Shown: positions 1-11,260, counted from the first letter of the stretch. The stretch: DNA of 64,000 bases from Fistulifera solaris (GCA_030295235.1 AP026144.1:372001-436000); one strand, 5' to 3'. Notes: generated by a model from the sequence alone, not told the origin. Numbers and translations are program-made.

Positions 1-1
1 T

Positions 2-2362
2 ACTGCGCTGTGTGTCTTCGCCTTTCTAGCGGGCGTCGTTGTCTTTGTGGACCGTTACACACGTAAAGAATTGCGTCAAAGTTGTGAGGCTACGGAGCAT
101 CTATGTGAATTGTCAAAAGGCATTCCTCCGTCGGCGCAAAGTCTCGAAGACTTTGACAGAATCTCCAACGAGATGGGGCTTTCTGCGCTCTGGAAAAAAA
201 GAAATTCAAGGAAACGAAAATGTCTTCAAGATTCTTCTCACCGGAGTCACCGGGTATGTCGGGAAAGCCTTCTTATTTCAACTGTTGCGAGAGATCGCTA
301 ACGCTGAGAAGGATGCAAAGAAAAAGCTTCCTCACAAGGTCTACGTCATGGCGCGCGGCAACGCTCGCAAAAATCTCTCCGCGGCGACTCGGCTTTCGAT
401 GATTCGCGACGAGCCAATGTTCGCTCCTTACAAGGAACAGTGGGATGCTATTGTCATGGCGGCCGAGTCGGGTGATTTGCAAGACGAAAACTGCGGCATG
501 TCCAGCGAGACGCTTGACATGCTCAAAGCCGCCAAATTGACTCACATCGTTCACTGCGCTGCGGACGTGAACTTCAACCGCCCTATCCCCGAGGCCGCTG
601 GAATGAATATTTCTCCAGCTCTCAAGCTGCAAAAATGTCCAAGGAATGGCCGACCTGCACTCGATTCGTTCATTGCTCCACTTGTTTCATCAACCCCGAG
701 TGCGGCTCGGAAGACAATCCTCTTCCCGAACAGTTGTACTCGTTGGGCAAATACGATCCTCAAGACATTTATGATTCGATGCGCGGTGACCAAGAACTCG
801 CTTTGAAGGTGAAGAAAGAATTTGACTTTCCCAACAACTACTGTTTCACGAAATGCGTTGCCGAGCATCTGGTGGCCCGCAACAACGACGACGAAAAGGT
901 AGAGCTTCGAATTGTGCGTCCTGCCATTGTGGGACCTGCCTGGTTACTTCCTAAGCGAGGCTGGAACGGTGACAAACCCTCGACAATCTCGGGTGTATTT
1001 TTGCTTTGGGGAACGCGTGTCATTCGTTTCGCACCGGTCGTGACGTCTCCCATGCCGGTCATTCCGGTGGACGTGGTGGCTGCGTGCATCGTCAATGCCA
1101 TGGTCGCTCCATCTGTAAAAAAGGTCGCTGACAAGTACCCGCTCAGTGTAAGAAACATCATCTGGTCGCACAAGTCTCCAAAACAGTTCATGTCGGGCTT
1201 GCGGATGGCCAAGTCTGCCATTCATGCTGCCATGTCGATTGGTCATTTTACTACCACGGAAGCGTCAGTCTCCTACATGCTCTTGGACTTGGTTGTCAAA
1301 ATCCCGTTCTTGTTTAGCTTCCTCCATGCTGTATTCAACTTGGGACCCCTTTACCTGCTCAAGTTTGTGTGTTGGGTAGTGAAAACGGCAGGCATCAAGT
1401 CTGTCCTCGAAAAGGTCCCCGTCGTGCAACTATTTAAATTCTCGGATATGCTGAACTTGTACAAACCTTTCATGGGCCGCGTTTACAAATTTGCGAGTAC
1501 CATCGATGTGCCTGAAACGTTCGACAATGATTGCTACGTTGCTGGCCTAATTACGGCCACCCACTCCTTCTGGGTGAAAATGTTCCCAGGAACTGTGCAA
1601 GATCTCCGATTCCTTGAGTTGCTTCCCAAGGGCCGATTAGATTTCTGGTGGGCTATGACACAGCCGTCACAAACCTTCCAAAACAAGATGGTTGGTTTCT
1701 TGGCTTGCAAAATTCTACGAGCGACCTGCTCCAGTGCAGAGTTTGACTTTCACTCGGCGGACGAGGTGCTACACTTGATGGTACAATTGGAAAAGTCAAT
1801 GGCAAGCCAAAAGCACTCACTTTGCTTCGCTTCTACCCGCAAATCTGTTCTCGACTTCATTCTTGTCAAGTTTCTTGCCTTTAACTTGTCAGCCATGGGA
1901 TTTGACATCCCGACAGTGTTGTCCAAGACTGAGTTCGAGGATGCTGCCCTATCGAAAAAGCTCGATGTAGTATCACGGAACTACGATAGACATGCATCGG
2001 TCGCGGCCTTTATGGAAAGAACAGGACTCAGCAAGAAGCTAAATGCTACTGCTGTACAAAAAATTGCCCAGATGGCGAACGTCGATGATGTCATTATGAT
2101 ACCGACTTGTATGGAGCACCAAGGACTGAATGACAGTGAAGTTATATTGCAAACTGTTCGAACTAACAGTGATGTGGGTCTCAAGGACATGGTTTCCCTT
2201 TACTGGAAGATCTGTGTTCTCAAGCAGGCTAAGCCTGTGTCACTTGGCGATGTCCGAATCTCTTTCGGATCTCCATTTGAGCTGCAGGCTACTTCCGACG
2301 CCGAAAAAGTTGTTCAAAAAGTGTACTCCGAATTGGACCGCGTATCAAGCGCTTCTAGCTAA
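2..2362 (+). CDS. Fatty acyl-CoA reductase with acyltransferase-like C-terminal region (5' partial)
   Basis: The reading frame is open from the window edge, so the N-terminus is missing; about 786 residues are visible. A hydrophobic stretch lies at residues 3-16. A Rossmann domain follows, with TGVTGYVG near residue 80 and YCFTK (the YxxxK active site of extended short-chain reductases) near residue 280, typical of NAD-binding_4 fatty acyl-CoA reductases that make fatty alcohols. The last ~180 residues resemble PlsB/GNPAT-type glycerol-phosphate acyltransferases: STRKSVLDFIL matches the HX4D block, and a VSLGDVRISFGSPFEL stretch matches the C-terminal block. The block-I His is Arg here. Two one-base indels split the frame: an extra A in the run at 194-200 and a missing A at 631-635. 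Reductase assignment is firm; the acyltransferase part is inferred from motifs. An ether-lipid role is a guess. Confidence 0.75.
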
Positions 2363-2539
2363 GGCTCGCATTGAATGAGCTTCGTGAAATCTAAAATCTA
2401 TATGTTTTCATCCCTATTATATTACTCTACTCCACTGCAATTGATTCTACGTTGGCTATAGAATACACTCAACTGAACGTGTCCTGGTTGTTCCCACAAA
2501 TGGAGATATTATTTTCCCACAGATGACGACATCACTTGT

Positions 2540-4225
2540 TTATTGACCTTGATGAAGTCCGTTTGTTCGTTGCGACCGTTCTCGGTCGCGAGCTTCTCCT
2601 GCACCGCCCCGAGAAGATGGCCCGGGTCTACTTGGGCCCCGGCCAGGTTTGGTGCTTGGACTGGTTTGCTGTGCATAATCTGATTTTCGCGATGACAATC
2701 CATCAATTGGCTGACCAGACGTTACAGCGCGCTCGATTGCATTCGCGAGCACCTTATCACGCTTTGCTACTAATGCAGTGACTTTTCCTTTCTGTCCTTG
2801 TCGCGCGGTTCTTCCGGTTCTGTGTAAGTAATCCAGTGCATTCAGGGGGGAAGTCAAACAAGACCACATGGTCTACCGTCGGAATATCAAGTCCTCGCGC
2901 TGCCAAATCCGTGCAGACCAGTACCTGGCTTTGATCGCTGCTGCGAAATAATTTCAGATTCTCCAAACGAGCAGCCGAGTTGAGTTCTCCATGGTACGCC
3001 AGCGATGGTACGGATACTTCGGAAAGTGCAAATTGCACGGCTCGGCAAGAAGCGGCCGTGTTGCAAAACACCATTGTACGTGCGGACTTTTGCGACGCCA
3101 GCAAATCCAGTAACAGATTGATTTTGTTCGAGCCACCCACATCGACAAATACTTGCTGCAAATGTGGAACTGTTTGATGTAATCCTTTCGCTTTCAACAC
3201 TTTCATTTTGGGAAGAAGTAGGAGCGGTTGATTCGGTGCCGATGGCTTGGCAGCCGAATTGGTTTGATGGTGCTTCTTCGCGCCCACCAGTTCATCGTCA
3301 CCCAGAATTTTTTGAATGGCCTGCGTCATGGTGGCGGACGTGAAGACCAGTCGCGGAGCATCCTCCTGTAAGTCCGTCGCGGGGTCGATACCTTTTTGGC
3401 CGGCTTGCTTGTGATACATAATCGGATAGAGCAATTCACGCAAATCACCCACGAATCCCTGTTCGACAATGGTATCCATCTCATCTAGTACGATATGTTG
3501 CACTCGGCTGAGATATATGTTACCGTCTTTCCAATGTTTCAAAAGACGTCCCGGGGTTGCAACAACGATATCAATGGGACGGTCGAGATCCTGTCGTTGT
3601 CGACCATACGATTTGCTACTTCCGTATAGTCCACCCGCACAAGAAAGCTTCAAACCATGACATATCTGCTTGACAATGCCAGTAATTTGCACAACGAGTT
3701 CTCGCGTTGGCGCCAAAATGATGAGTCTCGGTCTCTTGCTGGGGCGTTCGCCATCCATCGATACATCTTGTAGCTTACACAGTTGCAAGAGAGGCAAGGC
3801 GTAGGCGAGAGTTTTTCCCGACCCCGTCGCTGCTAGAAATGAAACATGATCTTTTGTTTCAATACAGCAGGAATAGCGAGTTTCTGGACCGGCGTTGGAG
3901 AAGCAAATCCGAGTTCGTCGCGTACGAAGTCCGACAGATGAGGCCACAAACCAAGACTATTCCATGTGACAGTTTTTCCACCGTCTGTATCTTCTTGAGA
4001 CAGTTTTGGATTCGTAAATGGAGCTCTACTTTTAGAGAATGCGGACGCGTCGTTGGTGGCGAGACATCGAACGCGCGGAGCAGATTGTTTCTGTAACAAG
4101 AACGTGTTCTCCGACGGAACGACAATGTTAGCTGCGAGTCTTCTTCGATCAGAACTTCGTAACGCGGTGAAGCATCGCGCCCTTCCTGCAATCATGACAA
4201 ATATTATAACCCACAGAGAGATCAT
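2540..4225 (-). CDS. DEAD-box RNA helicase, probably plastid-targeted
   Basis: ATP-dependent RNA helicase of about 561 aa. Motifs in order: Q-motif region (SPTPVQKLAIPAVL), motif I AATGSGKT, Ia PTREL, Ib TPGR, motif II as DEMD (a variant of DEAD), III SAT, IV-V region with TDLAARGLDIP, and VI HRTGRTAR. The C-terminal tail is Ser/Arg/Gly/Pro-rich. The chosen ATG at 4225 begins a signal-like hydrophobic segment (MISLWVIIFVMIAGRARCF), followed by an Arg/Ser-rich stretch, which fits a bipartite diatom plastid presequence with Phe after the cleavage site. Two one-base indels interrupt the frame: the T run at 3852-3855 is one short and the G run at 2845-2850 is one long. Likely role: organellar rRNA processing or ribosome assembly (inference). 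Confidence 0.88.
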
Positions 4226-4967
4226 AATAACCAATCAAGGGAGGAAGATTGGAAAAGATCTTACAGAATGCAATTTTGCGAGAGGCCGTAATCTCTGCGA
4301 TGGACATCAAGCATTTATTTTGCACGGATGTCACGCTTTTTTTTATTGGCGACAGTTACGTGATGGCGGTCGAAGGACAGGGTTCCAGTTCCCCGACTGG
4401 ATTTCAGTCACGTACAATCTTCAACTTCGTCTGCCTTTCACTAACGAAGACCTTTTTGTCCCCGCTAACCGGTCATTTATTCGCTGTCTGGTACATCATT
4501 GCTTATCAAGCTTATGGCATGCAGGATGAGCAACTTTACACGATAGAGCAGCGAATAAGCAACTCGTCGAACGCTACATGGGAGGACGAATATGAATCCA
4601 TTTTTACTTGCTTTCCGCCAAAACTCGTATCATTCTGACTGAAATACGAATAAACTGTATCGGACGAAAGTTTCCATCAAGTAAACGCACTTTAAAATGA
4701 TAAACTTCTCCCAAATTCGGCACCTCCAAATTGTTCTATATGCTGTTCGTTTTTCTCCAAGACTTGTTTCTCAGTCATGAGACGTAAACTATTTTTCAGT
4801 ACGCAAATATTTGTCATTCGGAGCAACAATTATTGACCCTTGGATTTGAATTGCTTTCCTAATGATCAAATGGAGTTGTTGAACGTAACAAAAACCGACT
4901 ATTTACCATGCTGTAAATAGTAGGCGACCTTTTCTAATGACTCAACTAAATGCAGTCCCGCATCGAC
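4226..4967. other. Intergenic region
   Basis: Contains no convincing gene. It is the upstream region of the helicase. One copy of the GACTGA/TCAGTC palindrome lies at 4395-4409 and a weaker relative at 4761-4784. Confidence 0.6.
4395..4409. repeat. GACTG..TCAGTC palindrome, copy 1
   Basis: GACTGGATTTCAGTC, preceded by CCCC and followed by ACG. One of five related intergenic palindromes in this window; see also 23977, 24355, 31638 and 45455. Confidence 0.5.
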
Positions 4968-5377
4968 CACACCCCCAGATTTTCTGGGGACAATACCAGG
5001 TACCTACGGGTAGCCGATTTCTGAAAGAGAGAAAACACCACATCCACAGATTTTCTGTGATCGTGAAGACATTACAGACCCAGATTTTCTGTGGGTGTGA
5101 AAATACCATTTCCCGAGATTTTCTGCCGATGTGAAAATACGAAAATACCACTTGCCCAGATTGTCTGTGGACGTGAAAACACCACATCCACAATTTTCTG
5201 TGGACATGAAATCACCACATTCCCATATTATCTGTAGATGTGAGAATGCGACACTCCCAGATTTTCTGGCCACGTCAAAATACGAGCTATCCAGATCACG
5301 TGAAAACACCACATGCCCTCCTTTTTTCTGTGCGGATGAAGTAACCACATGCCCAGATTTTCTGGGGACGTGAAATT
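4968..5377. repeat. Degenerate minisatellite of ~33-bp units carrying a small hairpin
   Basis: About eleven diverged head-to-tail units with the core CCCAGATTTTCTGTGGACGT followed by GAAAA(C/T)ACCACAT. The best copies (near 4976 and 5353) contain CCCAGA-TTT-TCTGGG, a perfect 6-bp stem with a 3-nt loop. Spacing is mostly 32-41 bp. It lies between the helicase promoter side and the next (+) gene. Reading frames are open on both strands only because the repeat lacks stops. It does not look coding. Confidence 0.85.
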
Positions 5378-5540
5378 CTCCGCCTCTCACAGGCTCCTTA
5401 AAACACTACAGCTCCAGGCGCCTGCCACAATCGATTTTGTTTTCCTCATTCATCACAAACAGATACGGATAGATCATTTCGCCGACAAAAGGTGCCATCT
5501 TCTTTAAATTGACTGATTACTTCGTTTTATTGCAACAAAG

Positions 5541-6086
5541 ATGACGGGAAGAACGGGCCGAAACATTTGGATCATTTGCTTGGTCAGTAGCGTCACGCTG
5601 ACATCTTCCTTCTCCGCACCAGGAAGGCGGCCGCGTAATCCTTCGATCCGACCGCCCTTTTGTAAAGAAACGAACTTGCACTTTTCGGTATCGGAAGTCT
5701 CTTCTTCAATTATCCTGGCGGAAACAGAATCTTGGCGTCAATATGTTCCATTGGCCGTCAGCGGCTTGGTGATTTTGGACATTTTACTGGGGTCACCGGC
5801 AGCGAATTCTGTCATGGGCCTCATGCGGGCTCAAGAGAATGACGATGCAGAAGATGAAGCTTCGCAATCGGGAAAACGACGAACTGTCGTCAATACGGCG
5901 GAACGGGTCGACTCCATGGCGGTAGCACAGGCAGCCATTGACAAAGCCAATGCTACACTGGAGTTGAAACGATTTCTGGAGGACCAGAAAACAGATTGGG
6001 ATAAGATGGAAGATATACGAAAAAAGATGGATCGACAAATGCAAGAGCTAGACGAGAAAATCAAAGAACAGAGGGAACAATCGTAA
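5541..6086 (+). CDS. Unknown plastid-targeted single-pass membrane protein with coiled-coil tail
   Basis: 181 aa, intact, with ATG at 5541. The N-terminus is a signal peptide (hydrophobic residues 8-24) ending in SSFSAPGRRPRNPS, a good match to the diatom ASAFAP-type motif (Phe at +1, then an Arg/Pro/Ser-rich transit segment). A single membrane segment at about residues 72-93 (PLAVSGLVILDILLGSPAA) is followed by an acidic stretch. From about residue 120 there is a charged helix rich in K/E/D/Q, likely a coiled coil. No family is recognised. The layout suggests a thylakoid or inner-envelope protein with a stromal helix (inference). Confidence 0.75.
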   Translation: MTGRTGRNIWIICLVSSVTLTSSFSAPGRRPRNPSIRPPFCKETNLHFSVSEVSSSIILAETESWRQYVPLAVSGLVILDILLGSPAANSVMGLMRAQENDDAEDEASQSGKRRTVVNTAERVDSMAVAQAAIDKANATLELKRFLEDQKTDWDKMEDIRKKMDRQMQELDEKIKEQREQS

Positions 6087-6825
6087 TCGGATCGATTTTT
6101 CCATGATTCGAGTGACGACATTACAAGAGCATTCTACAAAATCTAGCTGGCTATCATAAATTTACTATTTTAGCAACACGCAAAACGCAAAACGCAAAAA
6201 AAACTTTCAGGGACAGTATCTACAAGAAATCGTGTTGAAAGGATCAGATCGCACATTATACAAGAACAAACCAGTTGTAGACTTGAGATTTAGCAATCAT
6301 TCTATTCTGCTTTTCATTATGACTCTCATGCAAGGTTTCGTAGCCATCATCGTAGCATTCAAAGTCGACTTCTCACGAGAATGGTCCCCTTTTCTCGTAT
6401 CGAGCCCTTTGATGTGACTTCGCAAAAACGCAATGATCAAATTAAGTCCAACTAAATCGTCAAGGACACCGTTAACGACGGATTGATCATTTGGAAGCAA
6501 CACTGCGAATAGGACAAAGTATTTCACTCACAATAAGGGCCCTGGGTCAAAGAGATATTATAAAACAACGGGGTAAAGCTTGCAAATGCCGGGACTGAAA
6601 ACGAGTCAACAGTAATATACTCTAAATAAATGGATAGTTGAAGGGTCACAAAAGACTTCTACCAGGAAAATTATGACCCTCGAAACATTCTTGAACTGAC
6701 GACGACAACTAATTATTTTGGTTCCCTTGGTAAGATAAAACAAGAAAGTAGGATCGGGAACCTATTTAGAGCAAACCATTTTATTTGATTGAGCCGACCG
6801 ACACATTATAACAGCAAAAGACAGA
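6087..6825. other. Intergenic region
   Basis: No supported gene. A short (CAAAACG)n-type tandem sits at 6176-6203. Confidence 0.6.
6176..6203. repeat. Short tandem (CAAAACG)n
   Basis: Three near-perfect 7-bp copies of CGCAAAA followed by an A run, just after the preceding gene. Simple repeat with no sign of function. Confidence 0.7.
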
Positions 6826-8016
6826 ATGAAACCACAGGCGTTGCAGGATGCGATCAAAGGACTGGCTCTGAAAAAGCAAGAAAAGGGCGAATGGAAGGAT
6901 CCTTACGTGAAAAAGTACACCATCACGAAAGAAGATTATTTGCGAGAAAAGCAACGCAGCAATTCAATGGTAGCTCGGTCGTTGGAGGAACCGGCTAGTG
7001 CTCTTCCCGCTGATCCGCTCATGTTGACCCAGATGCGAGCCTTGTTGGAGCAAATGCAAGCCGAAAAGTACGACTGGACAAAGGAACGCGACAGTTTGAT
7101 GAATGAAATGGATCAAGTCCGAGCACAAATGAAGACGAGGATTGTGGCTTCCACCTCAAATGCCGATAATAACAATACTTCCGCAGCAGGAGTGAGTTCT
7201 TTACGGACCGAAGTCTATGGCTTGAAGCAAGAACTGGAACGATTGCAGAAATCGCATGCCAATGAGACGGAAGCTTTACGGCAAGAACTGACTTCGGTAA
7301 AATATAGTGCCTCAAGCACTCCATCGAGTTCTAATTCTGACAACTCGAAAAGTGAAATAGAAACTCTTCGACGAGAACTACAATCATTGCGATCTGTTGC
7401 GAGAGAAGTGAACGAACTCAAAGACGAAATCGCCAAACTCAAGGCGAAAGCATCGACAGCACGAAATGGGTCCGGTGGAGGTGACATCGATGATCTGAAG
7501 GGAGAATTGTCTCAGCTAAAGACGAAAGTGGTTAGTTCGAACGATATTATGGACGATCTGCGCAAGGAAATCGCCGAACTGAAAGGGGCCGAGGCGACGC
7601 GACCCAGTACGCCCTCGAGAACCAAGGCCTCTGTGGATCTACAAAATTCACTCAAGTCACCCCTGAAGAGAGGGAAAGAAAAAAGCACACTGCCATCGTG
7701 CAAGCCACATTCGGTACAAGAACTTTCTGACCGCCAGCGCAAAGACAAGATCTTGAAAGAGTACTTGCTTTCGAAAACGGGTCTACCGTTTTCGTATAAG
7801 AGCATGTCGATTCCGGACTACCAAAACGAGGAAGGCGAAACCAAACACTTGGTATGTTTTGACAATCGTCTTTATATTCCCAAAAAGTTACGAGACGCCA
7901 CCATGGAGTATTACGTGCAGCATCATCCTTACGATTCTTACACTGCCATGGAAAGACACTGCATTTGGCCGGATTGCGAGGAAGAAATGAAGGAATACAA
8001 GAAGAATAGATCATAA
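6826..8016 (+). CDS. Coiled-coil protein with integrase-zinc-binding-like C-terminus
   Basis: 396 aa, intact, with ATG at 6826. Residues ~65-255 are dominated by heptad-like helices of the type ELKDEIAKLKAKA and DDLKGELSQLKTKV, with Ser/Asn-rich breaks, so a long parallel coiled coil is likely. The last ~95 residues are a compact, different domain: VCFDNRLYIPKKLRDATM then HHPYDSYTAMERHCIWPDCEEEMKEY. The pattern (N-R-L-Y-I-P, then H.., then WPD/E..V/M..) resembles the integrase H2C2 zinc-binding fold that precedes retroelement integrase cores. No other element part is nearby, so it reads as a host gene. It converges on the fibrillin gene with a 46-bp gap. Function unknown. Confidence 0.75.
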   Translation: MKPQALQDAIKGLALKKQEKGEWKDPYVKKYTITKEDYLREKQRSNSMVARSLEEPASALPADPLMLTQMRALLEQMQAEKYDWTKERDSLMNEMDQVRAQMKTRIVASTSNADNNNTSAAGVSSLRTEVYGLKQELERLQKSHANETEALRQELTSVKYSASSTPSSSNSDNSKSEIETLRRELQSLRSVAREVNELKDEIAKLKAKASTARNGSGGGDIDDLKGELSQLKTKVVSSNDIMDDLRKEIAELKGAEATRPSTPSRTKASVDLQNSLKSPLKRGKEKSTLPSCKPHSVQELSDRQRKDKILKEYLLSKTGLPFSYKSMSIPDYQNEEGETKHLVCFDNRLYIPKKLRDATMEYYVQHHPYDSYTAMERHCIWPDCEEEMKEYKKNRS

Positions 8017-8062
8017 TTCTATTTAGGAATGAAACTTTGATTTTCTGTTTTCTTGAAATGAT

Positions 8063-8922
8063 TTAATTGCCGGGCCGTCTTAAAATGAAAACGGAACCTT
8101 TATGTCCCCTCGTTATCCTAATGGTATCATCAATGTAGACCGTTTTCAGCCATCCTGTGGGACCTAGAATGCCCAACGGAATGTTCCAATCGAGCAAGGA
8201 CGACTTGATCGTAAATCGACATGCTCGAAACTTGACATCAATTTGTCGTGCATTTCTTCGATTCGGTACAAAATCGACCAACACCGTGACAGTGGCTCGT
8301 TGCCGTTTCCCAAACACATTGATGTCAACTGTGACAACATTGATCACCTGCTTCGATTTCATGTCTATTGTTTGTGTGCTTCGAAAGTTACCGACCGATG
8401 TTGTCAGCCCCGCTTCTTCTAACTTATCTTCTAAAGTGCGGGGAAGGACGGGGTTGGATCTACCTTCTCGGTAAGGCTTGATACTGTACGATTGATTCTC
8501 CAAGGGATTGATCCAAGATAATAGCAATCGGTTCGACTCGGGTGCATTGGGGTCTTGTGCCGTCCAGATGAGTTCCCACGGGCCTAGAACACAAATTGAA
8601 TTTATCACATTGTGTCAGAAGTCGGCGAAAGGCAACAAAAACGTACCGGCTAAAGCTTGCAAAATTTCAGCATCAGGCGTCGGGCATTCCTTCTCTAACA
8701 ATCGGACCGTCGTCAAGATATCCGCAGTAAGCTTCTGACTGGTAGGTGTATTCTTTGGAGCCTGTTGAAGGAGCTCAAAAGACCGTCCTTGGTGCTTGTC
8801 GTAACTTGGAGACCCTGCTGAGAAAAACGCGCTGAAGAGCAATGGCGGACGACAAAAGCAGATGCCAATGAGAGGGCGTGAAAGATGTATACCGCCACCA
8901 AATAAACAGCACTTCGAAGCAT
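8063..8922 (-). CDS. Plastid lipid-associated protein / fibrillin (PAP family)
   Basis: About 265 aa in two exons (8922-8647 and 8583-8063) around a 63-bp GT-AG intron (8584-8646). The start at 8922 gives a signal peptide ending in SLASAFVVRHCSSARF, an excellent plastid-targeting motif with Phe at +1. The mature part has a helical segment (KLTADILTTVRLLEKE), then the PAP core: GPWELIWTAQD spanning the splice site, and a C-terminal block GWLKTVYIDDTIRITRGHKG plus FILRR. Fibrillins are lipocalin-like proteins of plastoglobules and thylakoids. The A run at 8777-8780 (plus strand) is one base short, which splits exon 1 into two frames. Confidence 0.87.
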
Positions 8923-9307
8923 GTAATGATTCTGTTTTCCTATAAGGCGATTGAAACAATGTGATGTTTAATCGACAACTGTTGTTAATTCTATTCGTTT
9001 TGTGAGAATAAATGATCGGTCCAACCGAGAGCGCAAAATAAAGTGTTCATGAATCATCATCGTGAGTCACGAATAAATCAACAGGGCAACATGCAACATG
9101 CTTTGTAGGGTATAGCAGGGCAAGCGCTACCAGGTACCGGTACCGGTACCAGGTACGCTGCGCTGCGCGCTTATTAAGAACCGTCCGTCGTCCGGCACTT
9201 GGAATCATCCTCATCAAAAATGGACCGCATCTTCTTTGCATACAACATTTTTGTGAATTTGTGAAAGACGACGAAATATCTCCAGACTATTACATAATAA
9301 AACGAGA
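8923..9307. promoter_or_regulatory. Divergent promoter region between fibrillin and CCT2
   Basis: 385 bp shared by two divergent genes. It contains a palindromic GGTACC array at 9130-9157, about 150 bp before the CCT2 start codon. No other clear signal was seen. Confidence 0.5.
9130..9157. repeat. GGTACC palindromic array
   Basis: Three overlapping GGTACC sites (GGTACCGGTACCGGTACC) flanked by CCA and AGGTACG. The core is its own reverse complement. A second, longer array lies upstream of the gene at 62549. Confidence 0.7.
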
Positions 9308-11260
9308 ATGGAACAAGCATACATATCCGAAGGAACCTCTATCGATAAGGTGAGAGCCTCTTTGGTGCTTCGATTACAGGAAAAATTAGCCGTCCTGTCG
9401 TGTCATTCTTGCTTATGCGTTGTCGTCGATGTTGGTGAACTATTTAGTCTACCTGAATTCTAGATTCCCTTTTGCTATTAGCCTGTTTCAGTGTTCGAAG
9501 CTATTCGATGGAATCTCTATCTTTCATTTCTTTCACTTTTTGGGAACTGCATTGCTGTTGCCGTTATTTTTACTAATAACAAAATTTCATGTCTGATTGT
9601 CATCTCTACACGACTTTCTATAATAATAGGGCGAAAATGCACGATTGAGTTCCTTTGTAGGAGCCATTGCGATTGCCGACTTGATCAAAACGACACTGGG
9701 ACCACGAGGACTCGACAAGATCTTGCAAAAGTCGATCCGAGTGATCAAAGTATCACCATCACCAACGATGGGGCCACGATCTTGCGGTCCGTTCATGTCG
9801 ATAATGCGGCAGCTAAAGTTCTTGTGGACATCGCGAAAGTGCAAGACGAACAAGTGGGTGATGGGACCACGTCCGTGGCGGTATTTGCGGGAGAATTACT
9901 CCGTCAGGCGGAGAATCCTGGTCAACAATCGCATTCATCCACAAACGATCTGTGATGGATGGCGATTGGCGAGAGAGACTGCGCGTAGAACACTTGAAGA
10001 AGCTGCGACGAATTCATCCGAAGATACTGATGCGTTTCGCAAGGAATTAATGGAAATCGCGCAGACCACGCTTTCGAGCAAAATGCTGACTTTTGAAAAG
10101 GCTCATTATGCCAAGCTAGCAGTAGACGCGGTGCTGCGTTTGAAAGGTAGTAATAACTTGGATCACATTCAAGTACTCAAAAAACCCGGCGGTTCACTTC
10201 GAGATTCCTATTTGGAAGAAGGGTTCTTGCTTGATGGAAAATCGCCAGGAGTGGGTCAACCGCGCCGCATCGAAAAAAGCAAAGATTCTTCTCGCGAATA
10301 CAAGTATGGACACGGACAAAATCAAAATTTACGGAAGTCGTGTTAAGGTTGACAGTATGGACAAAGTAGCTGCGATTGAACAAGCTGAAAAGAAAAGATG
10401 CGAAGAAAGGTGGAAAAAATTGTGGGGCATGGGATTTCGTGTTTTATCAACCGTCAGCTTATCTACAACTATCCCGAGTCATTGTTTGCTAGTGCTGGTG
10501 TTATGGCGATCGAGCACGCTGATTTCGATGGAATTGAACGATTAGCCGCGGTTTTGGGTGGTGAGGTAGTCAGCACATTTGATCGACCCGATCTTGTGAC
10601 CCTTGGGGAATGCGATATTATTGAAGAGGTGAGTCAAGATTGAGACTTTACTTTTCTTTTTTAAGATGTGTTTTTGATTGTTTTCTGTAATCTTTGCTTT
10701 TGCTCAAATAGGTAATGATTGGTGACGACAAAGTCCTTCGATTCGGTGGCTGCAAGTCCGGTGAAGCGTGCTCCATAGTCCTTCGTGGTGCCTCGTCACA
10801 CCTGTTAGACGAAGCGGAACGATCGTTGCATGACGCTCTAGCCATCCTGATCGCTACAGTGAAAGAACCGCGAACTGTCTATGGCGGTGGCTGCACAGAG
10901 GTCATGATGGCTGCTGCAGTTGATCGTGCTGCCCAGGAAACACCGGGAAAGAAAGCTTTGGCTATGACTGCGTTTGCTACAGCCTTGCGACAGCTACCAA
11001 CTATTGTCGCTGACAATGGAGGCTATGACGCGGCAGAGCTTGTTACGGAGCTGCAAGCAGCGCATGCGGCGGGAATATCTTGTTCTGGTCTTGACATGGA
11101 TAAAGGATGCATTGGTGACATGAAAGAACTAGGGATCCGTGAATCATTTGCGAGCAAGTTGAACGTTGTTATGAGTGCATCCGAAGCCGCGGAGATGATT
11201 TTGAGAGTAGATGACATTATTAAAGCAGCACCACGTCAAAGGTCTGAAATGGGATACTAA
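9308..11260 (+). CDS. CCT2: Chaperonin TCP-1/CCT subunit beta
   Basis: Subunit of the cytosolic chaperonin ring that folds actin and tubulin. Three exons: 9308-9349, 9630-10628 and 10712-11260, with introns of 280 and 83 bp (GT-AG). The total is 529 aa, close to the usual ~535. Group II chaperonin landmarks are present: [27 protein letters not shown] and, near the C-terminus, [12 protein letters not shown]. Beta-specific stretches include [23 protein letters not shown] and [11 protein letters not shown]. Four one-base indels break exon 2: missing A at 9727-9730, extra A at 9913-9914, extra A at 10273-10278 and missing A at 10393-10396. They cancel overall, and all conserved blocks survive, so a pseudogene is unlikely. 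Confidence 0.93.

Noticed and set aside
190-640. Short introns as the cause of the frame changes in the reductase
   Set aside because: No GT-AG pair at the right places joins the frames. A one-base change in an A run does so exactly.
4249-4638. 129-codon plus-strand frame upstream of the helicase
   Set aside because: It opens with TTG, overlaps the helicase upstream region, and has no domain, signal or sensible composition.
4968-5377. Regularly spaced repeats that superficially look like a CRISPR array
   Set aside because: The units are degenerate along their whole length, with no unique spacers and no cas genes, and the context is a eukaryotic nuclear genome. It is a minisatellite.
9645-10545. 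CCT2 as a pseudogene because of several frame breaks
   Set aside because: All family motifs are intact, the breaks cancel in sum, splice sites are good, and the same kind of break occurs in many other genes here.
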